Virus record (IMG/VR): IMGVR_UViG_3300047562_003209 | Location: 1 to 29,078 of that record | DNA: 29,078 bases | DNA from: a virus | Direction: 5' to 3' (one strand) | In this document: in pieces, positions 15,319 through 23,688 of the stretch | How positions within the stretch are numbered: the first letter of the stretch is position 1 | How the letters are laid out: each line of letters opens with the position of its first letter | Made by a program: the position numbers and the translations under genes | Notes under the pieces: generated by a model | Told to the model about the DNA's origin: nothing | The model's input: the letters and a program-made list of their open reading frames with translations, nothing else | The model's database searches: none

Positions 15319-18300
15319 TGACTCGCATTGTTGGCGCTGGTGGTGGCGGAGGCAAAGGCAGTGCAGGCATGCGGCTGCTGGATGCCGGTACGCCAATAAT
15401 CGCTCGCGATAGCCTTGATTCCAAGCAATATGCAACTGTTCTGGACCTTGTTAGCGAAGGCGAAATTGAGGGACTGAAGGATGGCCTCAAAAGCATATTC
15501 CTGAACAATACACCGCTGCAGAATCAAAACGGCTCATACAACTTCCAAAACGTCACCATAGACACACGCACTGGGACGCAAGCGCAGTCTTACATCCCGA
15601 TTACAACTGGAGTTGAAGACGAAAAACCTGTAAATGTTGAGGTTCAGTACCTTGCACCTGTAACACGTCAGATCACTGATCCCAATGTTAACGCAGTGCG
15701 TGTCACTATTACAGTGCCGCAGCTGCAAACAAGCATATCAAATGGAGATCTTGAGGGGCAATCGGTTTCATTGTCTATCCAAGTTCAATATGACGGTGGC
15801 GGCTTTGCAACTGTTGTCACGGACACAGTTAGCGGGAGAACGACAGACCCTTATCAGCGCGATTATCTAATTAACCTGAGCGCAGGATTTACAACTGCTG
15901 ATATTCGCGTTGATCGCCTTACCGCGACCGACGCAGATAGAGTCGCAGGCTCTGGCGGGTATCTTCTTGACTCAATCAGTCGTTTCAACTGGACAAGCTA
16001 CACCGAAATTATCTACGCCAAACTGCGCTATCCCAACAGTGCGTTAGTGGCGCTGCGTGTTGATGCAGAACAATTCAGTTCCATCCCAGAACGCTCTTAC
16101 CTGATCCGTGGCATCAAAGTACAGATCCCAAGCAATGCCACGGTTGATAGCACCAACGGCAGGCTGATTTACAGCGGCATCTGGGACGGTACATTCAGCG
16201 CTGCTCAATGGTGTTCTGACCCTGCTTGGATCTTGTGGGATCTGCTGATCAACAGCCGCTACGGTTTTGGCGATCACATCCAAGCCGCACAGCTCGACAA
16301 GTTTGCTTTCTACAGCGCCAGTCAGTATTGCTCTGAATTGGTGCCTGATGGCTTCGGCGGCACCGAACCGCGATTCTCCTGCAACGTCAACATTCAGACA
16401 GCAGAGGGTGCGTACAAGCTGATTAACGATATGTGTTCAGTAATGCGGGTGATGCCGTATTGGAGCACTGGTGCGCTAACCATCAGCCAAGACAAACCAG
16501 CGGATACGGCATATCTGTTCACGCTGGCAAATGTCACAGAAGAGGGCTTCAGTTATCAAGGCGCAAGCCGCAAGACACGCCCTACTGTTTGCGTTGTTAG
16601 CTACCTTGATCTCGATACCCGCGACATCGCATACGAGGTAGTTGAAGATGCCGAGGGCATCCAGAAGTATGGTGTCGTCAAAACTGAGATCAGCGCCTTC
16701 GCTTGCACAAGTCGCGGGCAGGCGTATCGCATCGGTGAGTGGCTGCTCTATTCCGAGCGCTACGAGAGCGAGATCATCAGCTTTACCGCTTCGATTGATG
16801 CTGGCGTTGTCGTGCGCCCTGGTCAGATCATTGATTGCAGTGCTTGTGGCGCTCGTCGTGGTGGCCGCATCACAAGCGCCACAAGCACTGCAATCACAGT
16901 GGATGATGCCACAGGCTTGACCGCTGCCGGCGCTGACCTGTCCGTGATCATGCCTGATGGCACGGTTGAGACTCGCGGCATCACGTCTATTGCGGGCAAT
17001 GTGATCACGGTCTCTACTGCGTTCAACGTTGCACCGAATGCAAACAGCGTTTGGATTTACCAAACAAGCAACATCCAGACCTCAACGTGGCGCGTGCTAA
17101 CGGTCACGGAACAAGACGGCTCGCAATATGCAATTAGCGCCATTGCCTACAACGCCAGCAAGTATGACTACATCGAGCGCGGCACTGCGTTAGAGCAGCG
17201 TGACATCACCAACCTGAACATTATCCCTGATGCACCGATTAACCTTGCAGGCCAAGAGGTGCTGTTTGATGCCGGCGGGATTGCCAAAGCAAAGCTACTC
17301 ATTAGCTGGCAGCCAGTCTTAGGTGTTTCAACGTATCGAGTCGAATGGCGCAAAGACAGCGACAACTGGAACATCCAAACAGTTAGCCGTCCCGATTATG
17401 AAATCATCGACACGACTGAAGGACAGTATGAAATCAGGGTTTACAGCGTATCTCCTAATCTGCGTTCATCAACGCAACCTGCACAGCTCACCAAACAAGC
17501 CTTTGGCAAAACTGCACCACCGGCAACACCAACAGGCATCAGCATCATCCCAAACAGCGAAACAACGGCGATCCTGAGTTGGGATCGTTCAACCGAGCTA
17601 GACGTGCTGCTCGGCGGCAAGGTGATCATCCGGCATACCACGTTGCTGACTGGCGCAGTGTGGCAGGACAGCCAAAACATCGTGAGCGCTGCTGCTGGCA
17701 GCCAGACACAGAAGCAGGTGCCGCTTCTGGAGGGCACCTACCTAGTCAAGTTCGAGGATGACGGCGGCCGGCGGTCAACTGAGGCCGCTACGGCAGCCGT
17801 TGATCTGCCGACACCACAACCGCGTCTGCTGGTGCAAAGCTACCGCGAAGATCAGGAGACCCCACCATTCAGCGGCAACGTTACAAACATGATCTACAGC
17901 TTGGAACTGGACGGGCTGATCTTGAGCTTGGGCACCCTCATTGATGATCTTGCTACTGATGGCAACTGGGATGGGCTTGGCACCATTGACGGCCTAAGCG
18001 GCAGCCTTGGCAGCGGTGAATATGAGTTCGGCAGTACCTATGACTTTGGGGCTGTGTATGACGTAAATATGCGTCGATATTTCGTGACACGCCCATTTCT
18101 GCCTGGCGATCTCTGGGACGATCGGCAAGATCTGATTGACACATGGCCAGACATTGACGGCGACGTGATCGACCAGGTGAATGCTGCGCTGTACGTGCGT
18201 ACGACGCCAGACGATCCGGGCAGCTCCCCTGTTTGGAGTGACTGGCATGAGATGGTCAACGGTATTGTGCGAGGCCGAGCGTTTCAGTTCAAGACCATCG

Positions 18301-18611
18301 CCACCAGCTTTGCCGAGGCGCAAAACATCATCATTGACGAGCTGGGCGCCGAGCTGGAGCTGCAGCAGCGCACGGAATCGACTGGTTCGCTGACCAGTGG
18401 TGCCGGATCGTATGCCGTGACGTTTGATGAGGCGTTTTATCAAGCGCCTGCTGTTGGCATCACGGCTTACAATATGGCAACAGGCGACTACTACACGGTC
18501 GCTAGCCAGACCCGCACTGGCTTCACCATCACGTTCTACGACAGCACTGCCAGCGTGATCAGCCGAGACTTCACTTACATCGCCACTGGATACGGCAGGG
18601 AGATCGTCTAA
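15318..18611 (+). CDS. Central tail tip protein / host specificity, lambda gpJ-like
   Basis: This is 1097 residues from ATG 15318 (TGATG with gpI); an overlapping GTG at 15315 is possible. The N-terminus carries the gpJ signature ARDSLDSKQYATVLDLVSEG followed by GEIEGLKDGLKSIFLNNTPL. The hub domains with 'W.G.f' and 'DPAWILWDLLINSRYGFGD' then form the ring at the tail end. Two fibronectin type III domains lie at about residues 635-720 and 725-840. The last 250 residues are less conserved and would reach the receptor. The many Cys, Trp and Gly residues and the lambda order (M-L-K-I-J) leave little doubt. Its TAA overlaps the next ATG. Confidence 0.92.
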   Translation: MTRIVGAGGGGGKGSAGMRLLDAGTPIIARDSLDSKQYATVLDLVSEGEIEGLKDGLKSIFLNNTPLQNQNGSYNFQNVTIDTRTGTQAQSYIPITTGVEDEKPVNVEVQYLAPVTRQITDPNVNAVRVTITVPQLQTSISNGDLEGQSVSLSIQVQYDGGGFATVVTDTVSGRTTDPYQRDYLINLSAGFTTADIRVDRLTATDADRVAGSGGYLLDSISRFNWTSYTEIIYAKLRYPNSALVALRVDAEQFSSIPERSYLIRGIKVQIPSNATVDSTNGRLIYSGIWDGTFSAAQWCSDPAWILWDLLINSRYGFGDHIQAAQLDKFAFYSASQYCSELVPDGFGGTEPRFSCNVNIQTAEGAYKLINDMCSVMRVMPYWSTGALTISQDKPADTAYLFTLANVTEEGFSYQGASRKTRPTVCVVSYLDLDTRDIAYEVVEDAEGIQKYGVVKTEISAFACTSRGQAYRIGEWLLYSERYESEIISFTASIDAGVVVRPGQIIDCSACGARRGGRITSATSTAITVDDATGLTAAGADLSVIMPDGTVETRGITSIAGNVITVSTAFNVAPNANSVWIYQTSNIQTSTWRVLTVTEQDGSQYAISAIAYNASKYDYIERGTALEQRDITNLNIIPDAPINLAGQEVLFDAGGIAKAKLLISWQPVLGVSTYRVEWRKDSDNWNIQTVSRPDYEIIDTTEGQYEIRVYSVSPNLRSSTQPAQLTKQAFGKTAPPATPTGISIIPNSETTAILSWDRSTELDVLLGGKVIIRHTTLLTGAVWQDSQNIVSAAAGSQTQKQVPLLEGTYLVKFEDDGGRRSTEAATAAVDLPTPQPRLLVQSYREDQETPPFSGNVTNMIYSLELDGLILSLGTLIDDLATDGNWDGLGTIDGLSGSLGSGEYEFGSTYDFGAVYDVNMRRYFVTRPFLPGDLWDDRQDLIDTWPDIDGDVIDQVNAALYVRTTPDDPGSSPVWSDWHEMVNGIVRGRAFQFKTIATSFAEAQNIIIDELGAELELQQRTESTGSLTSGAGSYAVTFDEAFYQAPAVGITAYNMATGDYYTVASQTRTGFTITFYDSTASVISRDFTYIATGYGREIV

Positions 18612-19747
18612 TGGCCCAGCATGATTATGTGATTTCTAATCAGTCAGCTGCGGCATTCCGTGCCGATTTGAACAACGCACTGGCGGCGATCATCAGCCAG
18701 AACAGCGGCGCGGCAGAGCCCAGCGTCACCTATGCCTACATGCCGTGGGCGGATACGACAAACGGCCTTTTCAAGATCCGCAATGCGGCCAACAGCGGAT
18801 GGATCACGCTGTATCAACTGGATGGTGAGTGGAGCACGATTGGGCTAGAGGATGGCACGGCTGCTGCGCCATCGCTGTATTTCAAAAGCAGCGGTACCGA
18901 TACTGGCATCTACAGCCCTGGCGCTGATCAGGTTGCCATCTCCACTGGTGGTGTTCAGCGACTTAGGTTCAGCAACAGCGTAATTGTATTCAATGAAGGT
19001 GGTGGTGACGTTGATTTCAGGATTGAAGGCAACACTAATCCCGATCTGTTCAAGATTGATGCTGGCACTGACCAAGTGCGTGTTGCCAACCTGAACGGTG
19101 GGCCGCTTGCTGGCTTCCGTAACCTACTGATCAACGGCAACCCAATCATCAATCAGCGCGGCTACGTGTCGGGTACTGCGACAAGCGGCCCCAATCAGTA
19201 CACGTTAGACCGCTGGCGGGTGGTGGCATCTGGGCAGTCGATTACATGGACTGATAGCCAGAATGTGCGCACTGTCACGGCACCGGCTGGTGGTGTTGAG
19301 CAGGTGATTGAGGGATCAAACATCCTCAGCGGCAGCTACACGTTGGACTGGACTGGCACGGCTACGGCAACGGTAGACGGCAGCTCAGTTAGCAAAGGTG
19401 AAACCGTCACGCTTACTGGTGGCACCAACGCAACGGTGCGTTTCAGCGGCGGCACATTTGCATACGCGCAGCTGGAACCCGGCACCGTCGCCACACCGTT
19501 TGAACGCAGGAGCTACGGACAGGAGTTGGCGCTGTGTCAGAGGTATTACGGAACAGTTGCAACTCAAGTAACGGCTCTTTCAGCTTCTCCCACTAAAGGT
19601 ATTTTCTATAAAACTTCAATGAGAGCCACCGCTACTATCGCTGGTGGAGGCGCTGGATTTGCCGTAATCAATTCCACGACTGAGGGATTTGATTGTGGTC
19701 AAACAGCGGCAGCCAACCAAACACTGACGTTTTCTGCGGAGCTGTAA
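18611..19747 (+). CDS. Tail fibre protein
   Basis: The 378-residue protein begins MAQHDYVISNQSAAAFRADL, an attachment module common in cyanophage fibres, followed by YAYMPWADTTNGLFKIRN. The middle (GIYSPGADQVAISTGG, then NLLINGNPIINQRGYVSG and YTLDRWRV) is a fibre/carbohydrate-binding-like beta domain. The C-terminal third contains QLEPGTVATPFERRSYGQEL and then ALCQRYYG, a motif widespread at fibre ends. The final ~65 residues, after LCQRYYGTVATQ, are encoded by visibly more A/T-rich DNA. The protein probably binds cell-surface sugar. Confidence 0.8.
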   Translation: MAQHDYVISNQSAAAFRADLNNALAAIISQNSGAAEPSVTYAYMPWADTTNGLFKIRNAANSGWITLYQLDGEWSTIGLEDGTAAAPSLYFKSSGTDTGIYSPGADQVAISTGGVQRLRFSNSVIVFNEGGGDVDFRIEGNTNPDLFKIDAGTDQVRVANLNGGPLAGFRNLLINGNPIINQRGYVSGTATSGPNQYTLDRWRVVASGQSITWTDSQNVRTVTAPAGGVEQVIEGSNILSGSYTLDWTGTATATVDGSSVSKGETVTLTGGTNATVRFSGGTFAYAQLEPGTVATPFERRSYGQELALCQRYYGTVATQVTALSASPTKGIFYKTSMRATATIAGGGAGFAVINSTTEGFDCGQTAAANQTLTFSAEL

Positions 19748-19750
19748 TCC

Positions 19751-19984
19751 ATGACCTACCAACTTACTCAAGGCGATACCATTCTTCGCCTCTCTGACAA
19801 CGCCCTTATCCCGCCCGATTCTGCCAACATTGACTACCAGGCATATCTCGCTTGGCTAGCTGAAGGCAACACGCCCGAACCTGCCCCTGAACCCGAACCC
19901 GCTCCAGTGCTCACCACTGAGCAGAAGCTGGAAGCTGCTGGGTTGACCGTGGCTGAACTCAAAGAGCTATTCGGTCTCGCCTAA
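19751..19984 (+). CDS. Small fibre-associated protein
   Basis: This 77-residue protein starts 3 bases after the fibre stop. [20 protein letters not shown] is followed by [20 protein letters not shown], a Pro/Glu linker, and a helix ending [12 protein letters not shown] know the 'D.AN.DYQ.YLAWL..GN' pattern from small proteins directly downstream of phage fibres, including T4-like cyanophages. They are thought to help fibre assembly or attachment, but the role here is inferred from position. Confidence 0.65.
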   Translation: MTYQLTQGDTILRLSDNALIPPDSANIDYQAYLAWLAEGNTPEPAPEPEPAPVLTTEQKLEAAGLTVAELKELFGLA

Positions 19985-20124
19985 TGGCTGTCAAGTCAAA
20001 GACCGGCACCGGCAGGCTGGAGCACCAAGCCGGTCGTCCGAAAACTAGCCGAGATGGTTATGGGCAGCATTCTCGCCCTCGCCGTAGAGGGAAAAAACCT
20101 CGTGTTGGACAAGGAAAAGGTTAA
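19984..20124 (+). CDS. Small basic protein conserved downstream of fibre genes
   Basis: The ATG overlaps the preceding TAA (TAATG) and the frame gives 46 residues, beginning [20 protein letters not shown]. The rest is Gly, Arg and Lys rich (HSRPRRRGKKPRVGQGKG). The strong positive charge suggests nucleic-acid or cell-surface binding, but no fold is evident. Similar short proteins with 'KTGTGR.EHQ.GRPKT' recur in cyanophages, from memory. It overlaps the end of the opposite-strand HNH gene by 4 bases. Confidence 0.55.
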   Translation: MAVKSKTGTGRLEHQAGRPKTSRDGYGQHSRPRRRGKKPRVGQGKG

Positions 20125-20582
20125 AGGCCTCTTTTTATTTGCCAAATTCGAGAGGGAGTAACACCGTACTGATTTGCCAATATATTTGCTGGCAGGTCCG
20201 ATTGCCTTATTTCTATCCCTTGCTCGTGCGATATTTTGTAAAATTTTTTTGCTCGTCCCTTTTTGTGCATATCATTCGTGTTGTCCTTATGAGTGCCCAA
20301 AAATAAATGATGCGGATTAAAGCATCTTGGGTTATCACAGCGATGGCACACTAGCAACCCTTCCGGTATAGGCTCTGCGTGATATGCTTCCCAGGCAAGT
20401 CTGTGTACAAATATTCTTTGTTTGTCATCTTTTCGTATGCGCACATGCCCAGCTCTTTGCGCGTCCTTGCCCCAATACTCCCAACACTCGTCATCTGAAT
20501 AGCCAGTGCTTTTTGCCCAAAGCCTTTCCAGGACATTTTTCGGCTGGATACGTCCAGCCGCAGTTCGTCCATAATGGATCAT
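20121..20582 (-). CDS. HNH endonuclease (free-standing homing type)
   Basis: The 153-residue protein has an N-terminal ERLWAKSTGYSDDECWEYWG module, then HRLAWEAYHAEPIPEG and the nuclease core VCHRCDNPRCFNPHHLFLGT. Cys79, His80, Cys82 and Cys87 plus His91/92 match the HNH_3-type site, where His80 acts as base and a His near 91 binds the metal. The end (ILANQYGVTPSRIWQIKRGL) is a helix-turn-helix of the kind homing endonucleases use for DNA recognition. The gene is A/T-rich, on the opposite strand to the late genes, and placed between tail and lysis modules, all signs of a mobile gene. GGAG lies 7 bases before its ATG. Confidence 0.85.
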   Translation of the reverse strand: MIHYGRTAAGRIQPKNVLERLWAKSTGYSDDECWEYWGKDAQRAGHVRIRKDDKQRIFVHRLAWEAYHAEPIPEGLLVCHRCDNPRCFNPHHLFLGTHKDNTNDMHKKGRAKKFYKISHEQGIEIRQSDLPANILANQYGVTPSRIWQIKRGL

Positions 20583-20606
20583 CGCCTATCTCCGGTAGGT
20601 GGTCGC

Positions 20607-20633
20607 GCTCTAGGGGTTGCCGCCCGCTAGAGC
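20607..20633. other. Strong inverted repeat upstream of the HNH gene
   Basis: GCTCTAG (20607-20613) pairs with CTAGAGC (20627-20633), with an inner GGG/CCC that can extend the stem. It lies in the 105-base gap between the divergent HNH and lysis genes. It could be part of an HNH target or insertion boundary, a regulatory hairpin, or an RNA processing site. No T-tract follows on either strand, so a simple terminator is unlikely. Confidence 0.4.
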
Positions 20634-20687
20634 ATCACAATTCTAGGCGGCCAAGGTCGCTAACCTAAACAGGTAGCCAGTGCTGCC

Positions 20688-20930
20688 ATGGTCGAAATCA
20701 TCGCCGCAGTGGCCGGCGCATCCATCTCTGTGGCAGCTATGGGCGCCATGGGTTTTAGCAAGCGCAATGATGAAGCACGCGATGCTGTAATCAGGCTTAC
20801 AAGCGCCGTAGAGCACATAGCCTCACAACTGGAGGTGTTGCACGTCGATATGAAGGAAGGACACAGGGAGACCTTTGCTCGCCTTGGCAGCGTTGAACAG
20901 CGCGTAGCTAAGCTGGAAGCAAAGCCATGA
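20688..20930 (+). CDS. Small membrane protein with coiled coil, lysis cassette
   Basis: The 80 residues begin with a hydrophobic segment (IIAAVAGASISVAAMGAMGF). A charged helix of heptad type follows (AVIRLTSAVEHIASQLEVLH, then FARLGSVEQRVAKLEAKP). One membrane segment plus a coiled coil, next to a holin-like gene and an endolysin gene, suggests a holin partner or XhlA-type accessory protein, although XhlA has its membrane part at the other end. It overlaps the next gene by 4 bases (ATGA). Confidence 0.6.
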   Translation: MVEIIAAVAGASISVAAMGAMGFSKRNDEARDAVIRLTSAVEHIASQLEVLHVDMKEGHRETFARLGSVEQRVAKLEAKP

Positions 20931-21082
20931 TTCCAATGGACAACATGAGCCCCGAAACTCTCGCTATCTTTGCCATTATCGTGGCTGCTGGTTCTGAGAT
21001 CATCACGCTGCTGCCGATCAAAGAAAACAGCTGGGTGCAACTGGTGATCAAAGCGCTGAAAGTCATCTTCCCAAAGAAGTGA
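20927..21082 (+). CDS. Putative holin
   Basis: The ATG overlaps the previous TGA and the frame gives 51 residues. One hydrophobic helix (TLAIFAIIVAAGSEIITLLP, residues 11-30) is followed by an amphipathic stretch (WVQLVIKALKVIFPKK) with a basic tail. I recall similar short proteins with 'SEI....PIK.NS..Q....ALK..FP' in cyanophages before the endolysin. A holin or pinholin that opens the inner membrane is the natural reading, with the single membrane segment as a caveat. Confidence 0.55.
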   Translation: MIPMDNMSPETLAIFAIIVAAGSEIITLLPIKENSWVQLVIKALKVIFPKK

Positions 21083-21339
21083 TCTGGTTGGTTCGCTTCG
21101 GCGATCCGACCTGGCAGCAACAGTTGCAGCAGTGGGCGCGAGATTTCAAGTTTCGCGCCACGCTTGCGCCACGCCTTGACCGCGAGGAAGAGCGATGGCA
21201 CGCTGCGCAGCCGCAGCAGTCGGAGCCTGTTGTCACGCATCACGCGGTTGACGACACGCTGCAAACCGGCAACAGCCGTCTACTGAGCGGCGCAATGCAG
21301 ATCAAAGCACCCTGGGTGAATGACGATTCAACTCCGTAA
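21079..21339 (+). CDS. Unknown protein in the lysis cassette
   Basis: GTG 21079 overlaps the preceding TGA (GTGA) and the frame runs 86 residues. It starts MIWLVRFGDPTWQQQLQQWA and is rich in Gln, Arg and Trp, with no signal peptide or membrane segment. It overlaps the endolysin start by 20 bases. Frame conservation through tight overlaps on both sides argues that it is real. The function is unknown. A spanin role is not supported, because I see no lipobox or export signal. Confidence 0.5.
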   Translation: MIWLVRFGDPTWQQQLQQWARDFKFRATLAPRLDREEERWHAAQPQQSEPVVTHHAVDDTLQTGNSRLLSGAMQIKAPWVNDDSTP

Positions 21340-22372
21340 CGCAGCCAAGCATGACAAGGGGCTGTCGCATCAGCTAGCGGCTTGGGATTGGCTGCAAGAG
21401 CAACTCAGCGCTGAGGTGCTGGAGCAATTTGCGGAGATGTATCGCGCCGACCCGCTACCGAAGCAACCGCTGCCGCCAGCATGGCTAGAGCGGACGCTGG
21501 CGATCATCAAGAAGTGGGAAGGTTGCCGGCTTGAGGCTTATCTGTGCCCCGCTGGTATTCCAACAATCGGCTATGGGTCTACCAGGCTGATTGACGGCCC
21601 TGTGAGAATGGGCGACAAAATTACACAAAAGATGGCAGACGAGATGCTTCAAAATGAAGTGGAGCATCTTTTTGCACCCGGCGTATTCACGCTGCTGCCT
21701 ATGGCTAAAAAGTGGCGCGGTGAACAGCAAGCTGCAATCATTAGCTTCGCCTATAACGTTGGATTGGGCGCATTAGAGGAATCGACACTGAGAAAAAGAT
21801 TACTTGCGGGTGAAAGCGCAAATAAAGTCGTCATTGAAGAACTGCCTAAATGGGTAAAGGCAAATGGTAGGCCGTTAGAAGGACTAATCAATCGTAGAAA
21901 AGATGAAGTCGCTTTGTTTGTAGGGAGCCAGCAAGCTGAGCAACAACCTGGCAGAGTTCGTCCAACCTCACCTTTTACCACGCATGTCACCCCTCATATA
22001 CAGCTTGGGGAGTTTGCATTATACGAAGAAGAGCGTCGATTTGCCGCCGACTATCAAATTGCCATAGCAGCTGAACTTGCCGCTTTCCTGGAGAGAGTTC
22101 GCGTTCAATTTGGTAGCAAGCCAATTATTGTTACAAGTGGCTATCGTCCAAAAGCAATTAACAGAATGGTTGGTGGCGCTAGCAGTAGTGAGCACTTATT
22201 CGACGCGCCTGATGTTGGAGCGGTTGATTTTTATGTGAAAGGAGTTGATATTTACAAAGTTCAGGAGTGGTGCGACAAGAACTGGAAGTACAGCTTGGGC
22301 TACGGCGCACCCAAAGGATTTGTTCATTTAGGAATACGTCGTGGGCGTCCACGTGTTAGATGGGACTATTGA
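21320..22372 (+). CDS. Two-domain endolysin: GH24 lysozyme plus M15 peptidase
   Basis: This 350-residue enzyme degrades cell wall at the end of infection. Residues 55-205 are a phage lysozyme (GH24): KKWEGCRLEAYLCPAGIPT then IGYG, with Glu67 and Thr82 in place but Cys76 where the usual triad has Asp. Residues 230-350 are a D-Ala-D-Ala peptidase-like domain (M15): SGYRPKAIN, SSSEHLFDAPDVGAVDFYV (His292, Asp303) and FVHLGI (His336) supply zinc ligands. The His-Asp spacing is about 4 residues longer than usual. A Gln/Pro-rich linker (about 204-225) joins the domains. One domain should cut sugar bonds and the other peptide bonds. No signal peptide is visible, so export would need the holin. Confidence 0.88.
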   Translation: MTIQLRNAAKHDKGLSHQLAAWDWLQEQLSAEVLEQFAEMYRADPLPKQPLPPAWLERTLAIIKKWEGCRLEAYLCPAGIPTIGYGSTRLIDGPVRMGDKITQKMADEMLQNEVEHLFAPGVFTLLPMAKKWRGEQQAAIISFAYNVGLGALEESTLRKRLLAGESANKVVIEELPKWVKANGRPLEGLINRRKDEVALFVGSQQAEQQPGRVRPTSPFTTHVTPHIQLGEFALYEEERRFAADYQIAIAAELAAFLERVRVQFGSKPIIVTSGYRPKAINRMVGGASSSEHLFDAPDVGAVDFYVKGVDIYKVQEWCDKNWKYSLGYGAPKGFVHLGIRRGRPRVRWDY

Positions 22373-22379
22373 GACAAAA

Positions 22380-23267
22380 TTACAACTCAAATCTATTTTT
22401 GATTCTTAGTAAAAGCGCACAGCGTTGCAGCGCTGTTTTCTCCATCGACTGAAGCTTGCCCCTGCTAAGTCCAGTGGCAGTCGATATGTCTTTCCAAGGT
22501 GTTGGAGGGTCTTTCATTCGCTCAAGAACGATGAGCTTACTTGTATTGTCCAGGTATCTGTCTATTGCATCATAGGCGTCTTCTATTTTTATTCTATTTT
22601 CCGCGTCTTCAATTGTATTTGAATGCTTGTCGTCGGGAATCAGCTCAACCATTGGGCTTGAGCCTTCAGAATCGTTCGCCTTTCTGTCTAAACTTGTAAT
22701 TACTTTTGGCGCAGTAGCTGTAAGCTTGATTTCTTCAATGCTTAAGCCGCTCCATTCTGATACTTCCAAAACAGTTGGCTCTCTGCCAAGATTTTTAGAT
22801 AAAATTTCAACCGTCTTGGCTATCTTTGCGGCTGAATCATGAGTATTTATTGAAAGCCGTATTACTGAATCATTAAACTGCATTGATCTTTGTATTGACT
22901 GCCTGATCCACCAATATGCGTAAGTGCTCATTGCGTATCCGCGAGTTGGGTCAAACTTTTCAACTGCTCTAGCCAAGCCAACATTGCCTTCTTGAACTAG
23001 ATCCATCAGCTCAAGAGTGCTGCATCTTGGGACGTATTTTCGTGCGATATTGACGACTAAACGAAGATTGCATTTAATAAATTTCTCTCTTGCTCTTTTT
23101 CCCGCCCTTGCAATTCTCTTCTCTTCTTCTGTGTATTCGTTTTCGTCTTTATCTTTTATGTTCATCCATGCCTGCACTTGTGTACCAAGCATGACCTCCT
23201 GCGCTTTTGTTAAAAGCGGGTAGCGTCCTATTTCATTGAGGTATGCTTGTGTCGCGTCGCGGGCCAT
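22380..23267 (-). CDS. RNA polymerase sigma factor, sigma-70 group 2-like (phage-encoded)
   Basis: The 295-residue protein has region 1.2 (ATQAYLNEIGRYPLLTKAQE), region 2 (NLRLVVNIARKYV, then LMDLVQEGNVGLARAVEKFD and GYAMSTYAYWWIRQSIQRS), region 3 (about 135-185) and a region 4 (PWKDISTATGLSRGKLQSME). Region 1.1 is absent. The first part reads like cyanobacterial SigB-E proteins. Region 4.2 is divergent: the recognition helix reads LSRGKLQSMEK where host factors have about VTRERIRQIEA. It probably directs host polymerase to phage promoters. ATG 23267 is chosen because homology starts there; the in-frame upstream extension to 23402 does not look like sigma sequence. Confidence 0.88.
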   Translation of the reverse strand: MARDATQAYLNEIGRYPLLTKAQEVMLGTQVQAWMNIKDKDENEYTEEEKRIARAGKRAREKFIKCNLRLVVNIARKYVPRCSTLELMDLVQEGNVGLARAVEKFDPTRGYAMSTYAYWWIRQSIQRSMQFNDSVIRLSINTHDSAAKIAKTVEILSKNLGREPTVLEVSEWSGLSIEEIKLTATAPKVITSLDRKANDSEGSSPMVELIPDDKHSNTIEDAENRIKIEDAYDAIDRYLDNTSKLIVLERMKDPPTPWKDISTATGLSRGKLQSMEKTALQRCALLLRIKNRFEL

Positions 23268-23427
23268 TTTGGTTGGCTGTGTCTTGAGAGACTTGCAAGT
23301 AGTGGAGCTTCCATCGGGCCTGCCACTCCTGAGCATGATGCCACACCATGCCGATTCCGTAAACGCGCCACTTCCACTGATTTTCTTCGCATGGACTTTC
23401 AAGCCAGGGTTCGTTACGCTCAGTCAT
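23233..23427 (-). CDS. Possible small Trp-rich protein upstream of the sigma gene
   Basis: A 64-residue frame runs from ATG 23427 to a stop 35 bases inside the sigma gene, in another frame. It has an unusual number of Trp residues (WLESPCEENQWKWRVYGIGM then VWHHAQEWQARWKLHYLQ). That composition looks protein-like, whereas the competing frame here (the sigma upstream extension) does not. No ribosome binding site stands out. If real, the sigma gene would be translationally coupled to it. It could equally be an accident of composition. Confidence 0.35.
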   Translation of the reverse strand: MTERNEPWLESPCEENQWKWRVYGIGMVWHHAQEWQARWKLHYLQVSQDTANQNGPRRDTSIPQ

Positions 23428-23442
23428 AATCGTCTGTCCATC

Positions 23443-23682
23443 ATGTCATCACCAAGCTATCGCCCTGAAGACCAGTTCCAAGAGCGGCTTAATGCAGAAC
23501 GCTTGAAGGAATTGTTTGGCAATCGTGACTATCGCGGGCTTCTGGAGTTTGCTCTGCTCCTGAATCATCAAGCGTCGTTCAATAACAGCAGAGCGCACTG
23601 GGCGATTATGGAGGCGTGCAAGAACATGAGCGAAGAGTTTTCGCTTGACAAATACACAAAAATGCTAGAGGATTTAGCTTAG
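23443..23682 (+). CDS. Small conserved-type phage protein, lone + strand gene
   Basis: ATG 23443 gives 79 residues: MSSPSYRPEDQFQERLNAER, then FGNRDYRGLLEFALLLNHQA, NNSRAHWAIMEACKN and an acidic helix. It is fully helical and soluble. 'D...LL..AL.L..Q..F...R..W....A' recurs in small cyanophage proteins, from memory, without known function. The frame is open upstream to 23236, but the ATG at 23443 gives the sensible product. It ends 6 bases before the convergent dCTP deaminase gene and is the only + strand gene in the - strand block. Confidence 0.55.
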   Translation: MSSPSYRPEDQFQERLNAERLKELFGNRDYRGLLEFALLLNHQASFNNSRAHWAIMEACKNMSEEFSLDKYTKMLEDLA

Positions 23683-23688
23683 AATCAA

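Noticed and set aside
23268-23402. N-terminal extension of the sigma factor
   Set aside because: The 45 added residues do not resemble sigma region 1, and the frame overlaps a more protein-like Trp-rich frame. Homology begins at the Met at 23267.
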